This document shows positions 1-8,126 of a stretch of DNA of 18,226 bases, in pieces; the stretch's first letter is position 1, and each line of letters opens with the position of its first letter. The position numbers and the translations under genes were made by a program. The stretch spans positions 1 to 18,226 of the forward strand of contig JAWOIO010000189.1 of the NCBI GenBank assembly GCA_046484625.1, written 5' to 3'. Below the pieces are notes generated by a model. That model was given only the letters and a program-made list of their open reading frames with translations. It was not told the DNA's origin and ran no database searches. The stretch comes from DASUAO01 sp046484625 (GTDB lineage Bacteria > Actinomycetota > Acidimicrobiia > IMCC26256 > PALSA-555).

Positions 1-94
1 CGTCGATCCCAGGTTGGCATGGCCGATCCGGGGCTTCGGGGACCCGATCCGGCCCGACGAATCCGCGTCGGGCGAATCCTTGGCGGCCGAATCC

Positions 95-124
95 TTGTCC
101 GGCGGGAAGATCGAAGTTGATACT
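95..124 (+). promoter_or_regulatory. Predicted clpB promoter
   Basis: TTGTCC at 95-100 and GATACT at 119-124 are separated by 18 bases, a reasonable -35/-10 pair for a housekeeping actinobacterial sigma factor. Transcription would start near 131 and leave a leader of about 85 bases before the clpB ATG. The -10 lies inside the inverted repeat at 112-140, as expected for a repressed promoter. This is pattern matching by eye, with no experimental support. Confidence 0.45.
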
Positions 125-140
125 GGTGTTGTCAACTTCG
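112..140. promoter_or_regulatory. HAIR-like inverted repeat (candidate HspR operator)
   Basis: CGAAGTTGA at 112-120 and TCAACTTCG at 132-140 form a perfect 9-bp inverted repeat with an 11-base spacer. The core TTGA-N11-TCAA has exactly the spacing of the HspR-associated inverted repeat (consensus CTTGAGT-N7-ACTCAAG), although the inner GT/AC positions and the outer C/G differ. HspR is known to repress clpB and dnaK operons in actinobacteria through such sites. The repeat covers the predicted -10 and start point, so binding there would block transcription. Whether HspR itself binds this variant is inference. Confidence 0.6.
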
Positions 141-215
141 CATCCGCCACCCCGGTGGCCCACCAGACGATCCGAACCCGTACGCCGAACCCGCACTAGA
201 GGAGCAGGCGCCCCC

Positions 216-2795
216 ATGGCACTCGACCCCAACCGGTTCACCCGCAAGACCGGAGAGGCCCTCCAGGCCGCGCAGGCGATCGCGCGGGACCGGAACCACA
301 CCCAGGTCCTGCCCGAGCACCTCCTCGCGGCGCTCCTGGGCCAGCCCGAGAGCGTCGTCCTCCCGGTGCTGGAGCGTCTCGGTGTCGCCCCCAAGTCGTT
401 GATCGACCGGGTCGACGAGATGATCGCGAAGGTCCCGCAGGTCTACGGCACCACCACCCAGACGGGCCAGCTCTCTCCCGACGCCTACGCGCTGCTCGAG
501 GCGGCGGAGTCCCAGCGCGACGCGCTGGGCGACGACTACCTCTCGACCGAGCACGTCCTGCTGTCGATGAGCGAGCGGGCGGGGGGCGTCGGCGACCTCC
601 TGCGCAGCGTGGGCGTGACCCACGAGGCGCTGCTCGGCGCGCTGGCGCAGGTGCGGGGCAGCCACCGGGTGACGAGCGAGAACCCCGAGGACCAGTACCA
701 GGCACTGGAGCGCTTCGGACGGGACCTCACCGAAGAGGCGCGCAAGGGCCGCCTCGACCCGGTGATCGGTCGCGACGAGGAGATTCGGCGCGTGATCCAG
801 GTGCTGAGCCGCCGGACCAAGAACAACCCCGTGCTCATCGGTGAGCCGGGCGTCGGCAAGACCGCGATCGCCGAGGGACTCGCACGCCGCATCGTCGAAG
901 GCGACGTGCCCGAGAGCCTGCGCGACAAGCGCCTCGTCGCGCTCGACATCTCCGCGATGGTGGCGGGCGCGAAGTACCGCGGCGAGTTCGAGGACCGCAT
1001 GAAGGCCGTGCTGAAGGAGATCACCGACTCCGACGGCGAGATCGTGACGTTCGTCGACGAGCTGCACACGATCGTGGGCGCCGGTGGCGCCGAGGGTGCC
1101 GTCGACGCCGGGAACATGATCAAGCCCATGCTCGCCCGCGGCGAGCTGCGGATGATCGGCGCGACGACGCTCGACGAATTCCGCAAGTACGTGGAGAAGG
1201 ACCCCGCGCTCGAGCGCCGCTTCCAACAGGTGTTCGTGGGCGAACCGTCGGTCGACGACACCGTCGGGATCCTTCGCGGCCTCAAGGAGCGCTACGAGGT
1301 GCACCACGGTGTCCGGATCCAGGACGCTGCACTCGTCGCGGCGGCGGTCCTGTCGGATCGCTACATCGCGGCGCGCCAGCTCCCGGACAAGGCGATCGAC
1401 CTGGTCGACGAGGCCGCCTCGCGGCTCCGCATCGAGATCGACTCCATGCCCTTCGAGATCGACGTCGTGGAGCGACGTATCCGCCAGCTCGAGATCGAGA
1501 AGGCCGCGTTGGCGAAGGAGACCGACGACGCATCGCTCGGTCGACTGGACACCCTCGAACGCGAGCTGGCCGAGCTGGCCGAGCAGCGCAATGCCATGGT
1601 GGCGCACTGGCAGAACGAGAAGGACGCGATCGGCGAGATCCGTGCCCTCAAGGAGCAGCTCGAGAGCGCGCGCACCGACGCCGAGAAGGCAGAACGGGAG
1701 GGCGACCTCGAGCAGGCGGCCCAGCTCCGCTACGGGACCATGCGCGCGCTCGAGGACGAGATCGCGGTCAAGACCGCGCGTCTCGACGAGCTCCAGGCCG
1801 ACCAGAAGATGCTCAAGGAGGAGGTCGACGAGGAGGACGTCGCGGAGATCGTCTCCAAGTGGACCGGCATCCCGGTGTCGAGGCTGATGGAGGGCGAGCT
1901 CGCGAAGCTCGTCCGCATGGAAGAGGTTCTCCACGGCCGGGTGGTCGGCCAGGACACGGCCGTCACCGCGGTCGCGAACGCGATCCGGCGATCCCGTGCC
2001 GGCCTCTCGGACCCGAACCGCCCCATTGGCTCCTTCTTGTTCCTCGGGCCGACCGGCGTCGGCAAGACCGAGCTCGCCCGGACGTTGGCCGACTTCCTCT
2101 TCGACGACGACCGGGCGATGGTGCGCGTCGACATGTCGGAGTACATGGAGAAGCACTCCGTCTCCCGCCTCGTCGGCGCTCCCCCGGGGTACGTCGGGTA
2201 CGAGGAGGGCGGACAGCTCACCGAGGCCGTGCGCCGGCGTCCCTACGCGGTCGTGCTGCTCGACGAGATCGAGAAGGCCCACCCGGACGTCTTCAACGTG
2301 CTGCTCCAGCTCATGGACGACGGCCGGCTCACCGACGGGCAGGGTCGCACCGTCGACTTCACCAACACGGTGCTCATCATGACGAGCAACCTCGGGGCCG
2401 GCGGCGACGAGGCCACCGTCATGGCGGCGGTGCGCGGGCACTTCAAGCCGGAGTTCCTGAACCGGGTGGACGAGCTGGTCTTCTTCCACCGACTCGACGA
2501 GTCCCACATCGCGGAGATCGTCCGGCTCCAGGTCGAGCTCCTGCGCGAGCGCCTGGCCGAGCGGAACCTCGGCTTCGAGCTGACCGACGCCGCGCTCGCG
2601 CACGTCGCGAAGGTGGGCTACGACCCCGACTTCGGGGCCCGCCCGCTCAAGCGGGTGCTGCAGCGGGAGGTGGCCGACCCGATCGCGCTCGCGCTGCTGA
2701 AGGGCGACTTCACCGACGGTGACGTGGTCATCGTCGATGCCACGTCCGACGGAGCGCTCTCCTTCACCAGGAAGGCGGCCGTCACCACCGCCTGA
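216..2795 (+). CDS. clpB: ATP-dependent chaperone ClpB (Hsp100 disaggregase)
   Basis: ClpB is a hexameric cytosolic AAA+ disaggregase that threads aggregated proteins through its pore together with DnaK. The product is 859 aa, close to the 857 aa of E. coli ClpB. Domains in order are a Clp N-terminal repeat domain (about 1-150), AAA-1 with Walker A GEPGVGKT at 209-216 and Walker B FVDE around 279-282, a charged coiled-coil middle domain (about 400-525) that separates ClpB from ClpC/ClpA, and AAA-2 with GPTGVGKT at 611-618 and LLDE at 681-684, followed by the C-terminal D2-small domain. The ATG at 216 is chosen because AGAGGAG lies at 198-204 and the protein then begins MALDPNRFT, like other actinobacterial ClpBs. 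The longer in-frame start at 117 lies inside the operator and is unlikely. Regulation is probably by an HspR-type repressor at 112-140. Confidence 0.97.
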   Translation: MALDPNRFTRKTGEALQAAQAIARDRNHTQVLPEHLLAALLGQPESVVLPVLERLGVAPKSLIDRVDEMIAKVPQVYGTTTQTGQLSPDAYALLEAAESQRDALGDDYLSTEHVLLSMSERAGGVGDLLRSVGVTHEALLGALAQVRGSHRVTSENPEDQYQALERFGRDLTEEARKGRLDPVIGRDEEIRRVIQVLSRRTKNNPVLIGEPGVGKTAIAEGLARRIVEGDVPESLRDKRLVALDISAMVAGAKYRGEFEDRMKAVLKEITDSDGEIVTFVDELHTIVGAGGAEGAVDAGNMIKPMLARGELRMIGATTLDEFRKYVEKDPALERRFQQVFVGEPSVDDTVGILRGLKERYEVHHGVRIQDAALVAAAVLSDRYIAARQLPDKAIDLVDEAASRLRIEIDSMPFEIDVVERRIRQLEIEKAALAKETDDASLGRLDTLERELAELAEQRNAMVAHWQNEKDAIGEIRALKEQLESARTDAEKAEREGDLEQAAQLRYGTMRALEDEIAVKTARLDELQADQKMLKEEVDEEDVAEIVSKWTGIPVSRLMEGELAKLVRMEEVLHGRVVGQDTAVTAVANAIRRSRAGLSDPNRPIGSFLFLGPTGVGKTELARTLADFLFDDDRAMVRVDMSEYMEKHSVSRLVGAPPGYVGYEEGGQLTEAVRRRPYAVVLLDEIEKAHPDVFNVLLQLMDDGRLTDGQGRTVDFTNTVLIMTSNLGAGGDEATVMAAVRGHFKPEFLNRVDELVFFHRLDESHIAEIVRLQVELLRERLAERNLGFELTDAALAHVAKVGYDPDFGARPLKRVLQREVADPIALALLKGDFTDGDVVIVDATSDGALSFTRKAAVTTA

Positions 2796-2827
2796 CAACA
2801 TCGCGGTAGCGGGTGGCGGATCCGTCC

Positions 2828-2833
2828 TAGCCT
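2828..2833 (+). promoter_or_regulatory. Predicted -10 element before the membrane protein gene
   Basis: TAGCCT ends exactly 6 bases before the GTG at 2840, so the predicted transcript would start at or next to the start codon. No Shine-Dalgarno sequence is visible, which fits a leaderless message. No good -35 is seen. The same spacing occurs at 10645-10650 and on the minus strand at 13485-13480. Confidence 0.35.
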
Positions 2834-2839
2834 TCCGTC

Positions 2840-4105
2840 GTGTCCCCAGACGATGGCAAGGCGGACGACGCGCAGGCGGACGTCGCGCAGGCGGGCGACG
2901 CGCAGGCGGACGACGCGCAGGCCACCAAGGCGACCGAGGCCTGGTTCATCCGACGCGGCTTGCCGCACTTCGTGTTCCGGTACGCGGCGACGCGCAACGT
3001 CCTTCCCCGGCTGATCCCGTTGGTCGCGCTCGTGTTCGTCTTCGAGGTCGCGATCGTCGCGCCGAACCGCCGCTACTCGACCCTCGGCTCCGCCGCCGCG
3101 ATCGTGGGTGGCCTGGCGACGATGGTCGGGTTCTGGGCGCTCGTCAACGTGTTGCGCGGCCGCCACCCACTGCGGCTCCCGGACAACATCGGCCCGGTCG
3201 AGGTCGTCGTGTTCGTCCTCGGTCCGTCACTCGTCCCCCTCGCCTTCGGCGGGCAGTGGCGGTCGGCGGTCGCCACGGCCGCCATCAACGGGGCGCTGCT
3301 GGTCTGGGTCGTGCTCGTGACCAGCTATGGGATCGTCCCGATGACGCGTTGGGTCGTCGAGCAGAGCCTCCATCAGTTCCGCTCGGTCACGGGCGTCCTC
3401 GTCCGTGCGCTCCCGCTCGTGTTCCTGATCGTGATCGTCGTCTTCGTGAACACCGAAGCGTGGCAGGTGGCGTCGGACCTCAACTGGCCCGTGCTGGCGA
3501 TCGTCTGCGGTCTCTTCCTCATGGTGGGGGTCGTCTTCGCGTTCATCCGCGTCCCGGGCCAGGTCGGGGAGATCGACGTGGACACGTGGGCCGAGCGCGT
3601 CGAGCTGGCCTCGGACTCCCCCGCTGCCCCTCTGATCGACGACGTCGAACGGTTCGAGGTCGACGACCGGGGGATCCCGCCCCTCTCGCGTCGGGAGTGG
3701 CGCAACGTGCAGCTCGTGGTCCTGGTGAGCGAGGGGATCCTCGTCACCGTCGTCGGCATCGGGATGTTCGCATTCTTCGTGCTGCTCGGATCGCTGGCGA
3801 TCACCCCGTCCGTCATCGAATCGTGGATCGGACGCGGGCCCGACGTCCTGTGGTCCTTCCGCCTCTTCGGCGAGGACCTCGCGGTGACGAACGAGCTCCT
3901 GAAGGTCTGCACCTTCCTCGCTGCGTTCTCGGCCCTGCAGTTCACCGTGTCGCTCGTGAGCAGCGGCGATCAGCAGGAGGAGTACCTCTACCAGCTCCGC
4001 GACGAGCTGCGCGAGGCCTTCGCCGTACGCGCCGTGTACCTCGCGTACGTGCTGGATGGGGTTCGCGCATCCGAAGGGACCCCGACTACGATGTCGCCAA
4101 CGTGA
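2840..4105 (+). CDS. Multi-spanning membrane protein of unknown function
   Basis: I do not recognise a named family. The 421-aa product has a hydrophilic N-terminus containing four 5-residue repeats of the type ADDAQ (about 8-27), then about eight hydrophobic segments: roughly 56-74, 83-104, 119-137, 141-162, 187-205, 216-236, 292-322 and 355-374. An acidic soluble stretch (about 240-285) separates segments six and seven, and the C-terminal 45 residues are charged and probably cytosolic. No catalytic motif or transporter signature was found. The GTG at 2840 is the first usable start and has no Shine-Dalgarno, but a -10-like TAGCCT sits 6 bases upstream. A later GTG at 2970 would remove the repeats but is less well placed. 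It follows clpB by 44 bases, and purA begins 49 bases after its stop. Confidence 0.75.
   Translation: MSPDDGKADDAQADVAQAGDAQADDAQATKATEAWFIRRGLPHFVFRYAATRNVLPRLIPLVALVFVFEVAIVAPNRRYSTLGSAAAIVGGLATMVGFWALVNVLRGRHPLRLPDNIGPVEVVVFVLGPSLVPLAFGGQWRSAVATAAINGALLVWVVLVTSYGIVPMTRWVVEQSLHQFRSVTGVLVRALPLVFLIVIVVFVNTEAWQVASDLNWPVLAIVCGLFLMVGVVFAFIRVPGQVGEIDVDTWAERVELASDSPAAPLIDDVERFEVDDRGIPPLSRREWRNVQLVVLVSEGILVTVVGIGMFAFFVLLGSLAITPSVIESWIGRGPDVLWSFRLFGEDLAVTNELLKVCTFLAAFSALQFTVSLVSSGDQQEEYLYQLRDELREAFAVRAVYLAYVLDGVRASEGTPTTMSPT
2861..2920. repeat. Four tandem 15-bp repeats inside the membrane protein gene
   Basis: Four adjacent 15-base units (2861-2875, 2876-2890, 2891-2905, 2906-2920) follow GCGGACGACGCGCAG with one or no changes each. 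Because 15 is a multiple of three they stay in frame and encode A-D-D-A-Q type pentapeptides at the N-terminus. Copy number could vary between strains without breaking the gene. Confidence 0.9.
4087..4092 (+). promoter_or_regulatory. Possible purA -10 element
   Basis: TACGAT matches the actinobacterial TANNNT -10 pattern and lies inside the last codons of the upstream membrane protein gene. It would give a start near 4099 and a leader of about 55 bases before the purA GTG. No convincing -35 accompanies it. Confidence 0.3.
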
Positions 4106-4154
4106 CCACTGTCGCGTTGCGCTGCCGCACCGCCCCCCTCCCGTGCAGGTTCCC

Positions 4155-5447
4155 GTGCCCGGCACGGTGATCGTCGGAACCCAATGGGGCGACGAGGGCA
4201 AGGGTCGATTCACCGACTACTTCGCCAAGGAGAGCACGCTGTGCGTGCGCTACCAGGGCGGCCACAACGCCGGCCACACCATCGTCGTCGACGGTGACGT
4301 CTTCGCCCTCCAGCTCGTGCCGAGCGGCGTCCTGTATCCCCACGTGACCCCGGTGATCGGGAACGGCGTCGTGGTCGATCCCGCCGTGCTGCTCGCCGAG
4401 CTCGACACCCTCGAGGCGAAGCACGTCGACACGAGTGCGCTGCGGGTGTCCGGGAACGCGCACCTGATCATGCCGTACCACGCCGAGCTCGATCGCGTCA
4501 CCGAACGCTTCCTCGGCAAGAACAAGCTGGGCACCACGCGTCGCGGGATCGGACCGGCGTACGCCGACAAGGCACTCCGGGTCGGGATCCGGGTCCAGGA
4601 CCTCCTCGACCCCAAGATCTTCCGCGAGAAGCTCGACCTCGCGCTCCGCGAGAAGAACGGTGTGCTCGCGAAGGTGTACAACCAGCTCCCGTTGGACGCC
4701 GGCGAGATCGCGGCGACATACCTCGAGATGGTTCCCCGCCTCGAGCCGTTGATCGCGGACACCGTGCACCTGGTCCACGAGGCGCTCGAGGCCGGTCAGC
4801 ACGTGTTGTTCGAGGGCGCGCAGGCGACGTACCTGGATCTCGACCACGGGACCTACCCGTTCGTCACGTCGTCGAACCCGATCTCTGGCGGAGTGTGCAC
4901 CGGCGCGGGCGTCGGGCCGCTCGCGATCGAGCGGATCATCGGAGTCGCGAAGGCGTACGTGACGAGGGTCGGGTCCGGTCCGTTCCCGTCGGAGCTGCTC
5001 GAGGGCGACGAGGTCGGCGACCTCCTCGTAGAACGTGGTCACGAGTTCGGCACCAACACCGGTCGGCGACGCCGTCCGGGGTGGCTCGACGTCGTGATGC
5101 TGCGCCACGCAACGCGTCTCAACACGCTCACCGAGCTCGCGATCACCAAGCTCGACGTCCTCGCGCCGCTCGCGGAGATCAAGGTCTGTGTCGCGTACGA
5201 GGATCCGGACGGGACGCGCTACGAGCACGTCCCGTACCACCAGTCCGTGCTGCACAAGGTCCGGCCCGTGTACGAGACACTCGCGGGGTGGCAGTGCGAG
5301 ATCGACCAGGTCGAGCACGTGCGAGACCTCCCCGCCAACGCACGCGAGTTCGTGAAGTTCGTCGAGGCCCGCGCCGGCGTACCGGTGACCTTCCTCGGCG
5401 TCGGGCCGGGTCGTGAGCAGACCGTCGTGCTCCCCGCGGCGGCGTAG
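4155..5447 (+). CDS. purA: Adenylosuccinate synthetase
   Basis: PurA condenses IMP with aspartate using GTP to give adenylosuccinate, the first committed step from IMP to AMP, in the cytosol. From the GTG at 4155 the product is 430 aa, the normal family length. The GTP-binding loop GTQWGDEGKG covers residues 8-17, with catalytic Asp13, and GGHNAGHT gives His41. Further family motifs are TTRRGIGPAY, FEGAQATYLDLDHGTYPFVT and ITKLDVL. The GTG at 4155 is chosen because it gives MPGTVIVGTQ, the expected N-terminus; a GTG at 4143 is an alternative adding four residues, and extension to 4056 would overlap the previous gene. The Shine-Dalgarno is weak. purD starts 3 bases after the stop, so the two are probably co-transcribed. 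Confidence 0.96.
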   Translation: MPGTVIVGTQWGDEGKGRFTDYFAKESTLCVRYQGGHNAGHTIVVDGDVFALQLVPSGVLYPHVTPVIGNGVVVDPAVLLAELDTLEAKHVDTSALRVSGNAHLIMPYHAELDRVTERFLGKNKLGTTRRGIGPAYADKALRVGIRVQDLLDPKIFREKLDLALREKNGVLAKVYNQLPLDAGEIAATYLEMVPRLEPLIADTVHLVHEALEAGQHVLFEGAQATYLDLDHGTYPFVTSSNPISGGVCTGAGVGPLAIERIIGVAKAYVTRVGSGPFPSELLEGDEVGDLLVERGHEFGTNTGRRRRPGWLDVVMLRHATRLNTLTELAITKLDVLAPLAEIKVCVAYEDPDGTRYEHVPYHQSVLHKVRPVYETLAGWQCEIDQVEHVRDLPANAREFVKFVEARAGVPVTFLGVGPGREQTVVLPAAA

Positions 5448-5450
5448 GCC

Positions 5451-6734
5451 ATGAAGGTCCTCGTCGTGGGCGGCGGGGGCCGCGAGCACGCCCTGGCATG
5501 GGGGCTCGCGCGCAGTCCGTCCGTTGCCGAGGTCGTCGCAGCACCGGGGAACCCGGGTATCGAGGCAGTTGCGGAGTGTGTGCCCGTCGACGCGAACGAC
5601 GTCGACGCGGTCGCGACGCTTGCCGACGATCTCGCGGTCGACCTCGTCGTGGTCGGACCGGAGGAGCCGCTCGTCCGCGGTGCCGTCGACGCGGTCGAGA
5701 GCCGTGGCCGGGCGGCATTCGGCCCGAACGCCGCAGGCGCCCGGCTCGAGGGATCGAAGCGGTGGATGAAGGAGCTCGTCGAGGGTGCCGGGGTCGCGAC
5801 CGCACGGCACGCGTCGTTCGGCGCGGGTCGAGAGCGTGACGCGCTCGAGTTCCTCGACACGCTCGACGGGCTCTACGTCGTGAAGACGGACGGGCTCGCG
5901 GCGGGCAAGGGGGTGGTGGTCACGGAGTCGCGCGACGAGGCGCGCGACGCGGTCGGGGCGTATCTCTCCGGCGATGCGTTCGGTGACGCCGGGCGGACGC
6001 TCGTCATCGAAGAGGGGCTCCGCGGCCCCGAGCTCTCACTCCTTGTCGTCTGCAACGGCGACCCCGACGCCGCGGTGCCGCTCGCTCCCGCGCAGGACTT
6101 CAAGCGCATCCACGACGGCGACACGGGTCCGAACACGGGTGGGATGGGCGCGTACTCGCCCGTGCCGATCGCGGGCCCCGAGCTCGTCGACCAGGTCATG
6201 GCGACCGCGGTCGCTCCGACGCTCCATGCCCTGCAGGAAGAGGGCATCGAGTACCGCGGGGTGCTCTACGCGGGTCTGATGCTCACCGCCGACGGTCCGA
6301 AGGTGCTCGAGTACAACGTCCGCTTCGGTGATCCCGAGTGCCAGGTGGTGCTGCCCCGGCTCGCGACGGACCTCGGCGAGCTCTGCCTGGCGTCGGCGCG
6401 CGGCGAGCCGCTCCCGGAGATCGGCTTCGTCGACGACGCGTGCGTCACCGTGGTGCTCGCGACCGAGGGATACCCGACCGAAACCCGGAAGGGGGACGTG
6501 ATCGAGGGGATCGATGCCGCGGAGGCCGTGGACGGCGTCGCGGTGTTCCACGCCGGGACCGCGCGACGCGACGACGGCTCGGTCGTCACCGCGGGTGGTC
6601 GCGTGCTCGCGGTCACCGGCGTGGGGCCGACCATCCCCGACGCGCGGGCGGTCGCGTATGCCGGGGCGCAGCGCATCACCTGGCCCGGGGTCCAGTACCG
6701 GGCCGACATCGCCGCCCGTGTCGGAGGAGCGTGA
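5451..6734 (+). CDS. purD: Phosphoribosylamine-glycine ligase (GAR synthetase)
   Basis: PurD joins phosphoribosylamine to glycine with ATP, the second step of de novo purine synthesis. The 427-aa product matches the family length. The N-terminal domain opens with VVGGGGREHALAW, and GPNAAGARLEGSK begins the ATP-grasp domain. The ATP-grasp part shows GLAAGKGVVV, NTGGMGAYSP and NVRFGDPECQ, the last of which supplies metal and substrate ligands. The ATG at 5451 lies 3 bases after the purA stop, which argues for a purA-purD transcript with translational coupling. The next gene, purB, has its own promoter-like element and a strong ribosome binding site, so the operon may end or be boosted after purD. 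Confidence 0.97.
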   Translation: MKVLVVGGGGREHALAWGLARSPSVAEVVAAPGNPGIEAVAECVPVDANDVDAVATLADDLAVDLVVVGPEEPLVRGAVDAVESRGRAAFGPNAAGARLEGSKRWMKELVEGAGVATARHASFGAGRERDALEFLDTLDGLYVVKTDGLAAGKGVVVTESRDEARDAVGAYLSGDAFGDAGRTLVIEEGLRGPELSLLVVCNGDPDAAVPLAPAQDFKRIHDGDTGPNTGGMGAYSPVPIAGPELVDQVMATAVAPTLHALQEEGIEYRGVLYAGLMLTADGPKVLEYNVRFGDPECQVVLPRLATDLGELCLASARGEPLPEIGFVDDACVTVVLATEGYPTETRKGDVIEGIDAAEAVDGVAVFHAGTARRDDGSVVTAGGRVLAVTGVGPTIPDARAVAYAGAQRITWPGVQYRADIAARVGGA

Positions 6735-6794
6735 CCACCGCACCGGCACGCGGACACGACAGACCGTTCTGGTTCCACCTCCCACGCGGTCCCG

Positions 6795-6800
6795 TACAAT
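6795..6800 (+). promoter_or_regulatory. Predicted purB -10 element
   Basis: TACAAT at 6795-6800 is close to the TATAAT consensus. It lies in the 88-base purD-purB gap, 8 bases before the GGGAGG ribosome binding site (6808-6813). Transcription would begin near 6807, so the leader would be only about 16 bases. The -35 region (about 6771-6778) is weak. Confidence 0.45.
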
Positions 6801-6822
6801 CAGAATCGGGAGGGAGCCGCGC

Positions 6823-8124
6823 GTGATCCCGCGATACGCACTCAGTCCGATCGCCGACCTGTTCACCGACGAAGCCCGGTACGCCACGTGGCTCGAGGTC
6901 GAGATCCTCGCGGTCGAGGCGCAGGCGAAGCTCGGAGTCGTCCCGCCCGAGGCCGCCACCGCGATCCGAGAGCGGGCCGGGTTCGAGGTCGCGGCGATCG
7001 AGGAGCGTGAGCGCACCACGGAGCACGATGTCGCCGCGTTCGTCGACGTGGTGCAGGAGCGCGTGGGTGCCCCCCACGGGGCCTGGCTGCACCACGGCCT
7101 CACCTCCAGCGATGTCGTCGACACCGCGTTGTCGGTCACGCTCACGCGGGCGTGCGACCTCGTCCTCCAGGCAGTGGACTCGCTGGAGCGGGCCATCGTC
7201 GCCCGTGCTCTCGAGCACCGGGCCACCCCGACCGTGGGTCGGACCCACGGCGTCCACGCCGAGCCCACGACGTTCGGCGCCAAGCTCGCCCTGTGGGCGC
7301 TCGCGGTCCGGAGGGACCGCGACCGGCTCCTCCGGGCACGCGAGGGGATCGCAGTCGGGAAGCTCTCCGGCGCGGTGGGCACGTACTCGAACGTCGACCC
7401 CGAGGTCGAGCGCTTCGTCTGCGAGCACCTGGGTCTCGAGCCGGTGCCGGCGACGCAGGTGCTGCCGCGCGACCGGCACGCCGAGCTGCTCTATGCGTGC
7501 GCGTCCCTGGGCGCGACCGTGGAGATGGGCGCGCTCGAGGTCCGGCACCTCCAGCGCACCGAGGTCCGTGAGGCTGAGGAGGGTTTCCGGGCCGGGGCCC
7601 AGAAGGGCTCCAGCGCGATGCCCCACAAGCGCAACCCGGTGAAGAGCGAGCAGCTCTGCGGGCTGGCCCGGGTGCTGCGGGCGAACGTGCAGGCCGGGCT
7701 CGAGAACGTCGCACTCTGGCACGAGCGCGACATCTCCCACTCGTCGGTCGAGCGCATCGTGCTGCCGGACTCGCTCCAGCTCGCCTACTACGTCGCGGTG
7801 AAATTCGCGTCGATCGTGGAGGGTCTCGTGGTGCACGCCGACCGGATGCGCGCGAACCTCGATGCGTCGTTCGGGCTGGTCTTCAGCCAGCCGGTCCTGC
7901 TCGCGCTCGTGGAGTCGGGCATGACGCGTGACGACGCGTATCGCGCGGTCCAACGCAACGCGATGCAGACGTGGGAACAGCAGAGCGCGTTCCTCGACGT
8001 GTTGAGGACCGACGCCGTCGTGATGGACGCGCTGGGCGAGGATCGTCTCGTTGCCTGCTTCGACCTCGAACGTTCACTCGAGCACGCAGGCCGGGCGGTC
8101 GACGCGCTCACGGGGTCCGCCTGA
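6823..8124 (+). CDS. purB: Adenylosuccinate lyase
   Basis: PurB acts twice: it splits SAICAR to AICAR plus fumarate, and adenylosuccinate to AMP plus fumarate. The product is 433 aa, typical for the bacterial short form. Family motifs include HHGLTSSDVVDTA (about 90-102), GRTHGVHAEPTTFG with the catalytic His at about 142, and the superfamily signature GSSAMPHKRNP at 262-272 in the flexible catalytic loop. The GTG at 6823 is preferred over the long upstream extension because GGGAGG is 9 bases upstream and the protein then begins MIPRYALSP as in relatives. Its stop is 2 bases before the purC start, so purB and purC are probably one transcript. Confidence 0.97.
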   Translation: MIPRYALSPIADLFTDEARYATWLEVEILAVEAQAKLGVVPPEAATAIRERAGFEVAAIEERERTTEHDVAAFVDVVQERVGAPHGAWLHHGLTSSDVVDTALSVTLTRACDLVLQAVDSLERAIVARALEHRATPTVGRTHGVHAEPTTFGAKLALWALAVRRDRDRLLRAREGIAVGKLSGAVGTYSNVDPEVERFVCEHLGLEPVPATQVLPRDRHAELLYACASLGATVEMGALEVRHLQRTEVREAEEGFRAGAQKGSSAMPHKRNPVKSEQLCGLARVLRANVQAGLENVALWHERDISHSSVERIVLPDSLQLAYYVAVKFASIVEGLVVHADRMRANLDASFGLVFSQPVLLALVESGMTRDDAYRAVQRNAMQTWEQQSAFLDVLRTDAVVMDALGEDRLVACFDLERSLEHAGRAVDALTGSA

Positions 8125-8126
8125 AC

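Larger units (their letters stand above)
1..215. other. Upstream region of clpB, no gene called
   Basis: No convincing gene is seen before clpB. A short open frame (TTG at 14, stop at 197-199) reads as low-complexity Ser/Glu/Ala-rich sequence and overlaps the clpB promoter, so I treat it as chance. The stretch carries repeated GCGAATCC/CCGAATCC words around 51-95, the promoter and operator described separately, and a small GCCACC/GGTGGC palindrome just after the operator (about 147-160). The 3' end of a gene lying further left cannot be excluded from this edge. Confidence 0.5.

Noticed and set aside
132..2801. Very long minus-strand open frame opposite clpB (889 aa)
   Set aside because: It is the antisense shadow of clpB in GC-rich DNA; its translation is Arg/Leu/His/Val-rich with no family motif, while the plus strand encodes complete ClpB.
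4086..5810. Long minus-strand frame opposite purA and purD
   Set aside because: Antisense shadow; the plus strand encodes two complete recognised enzymes.
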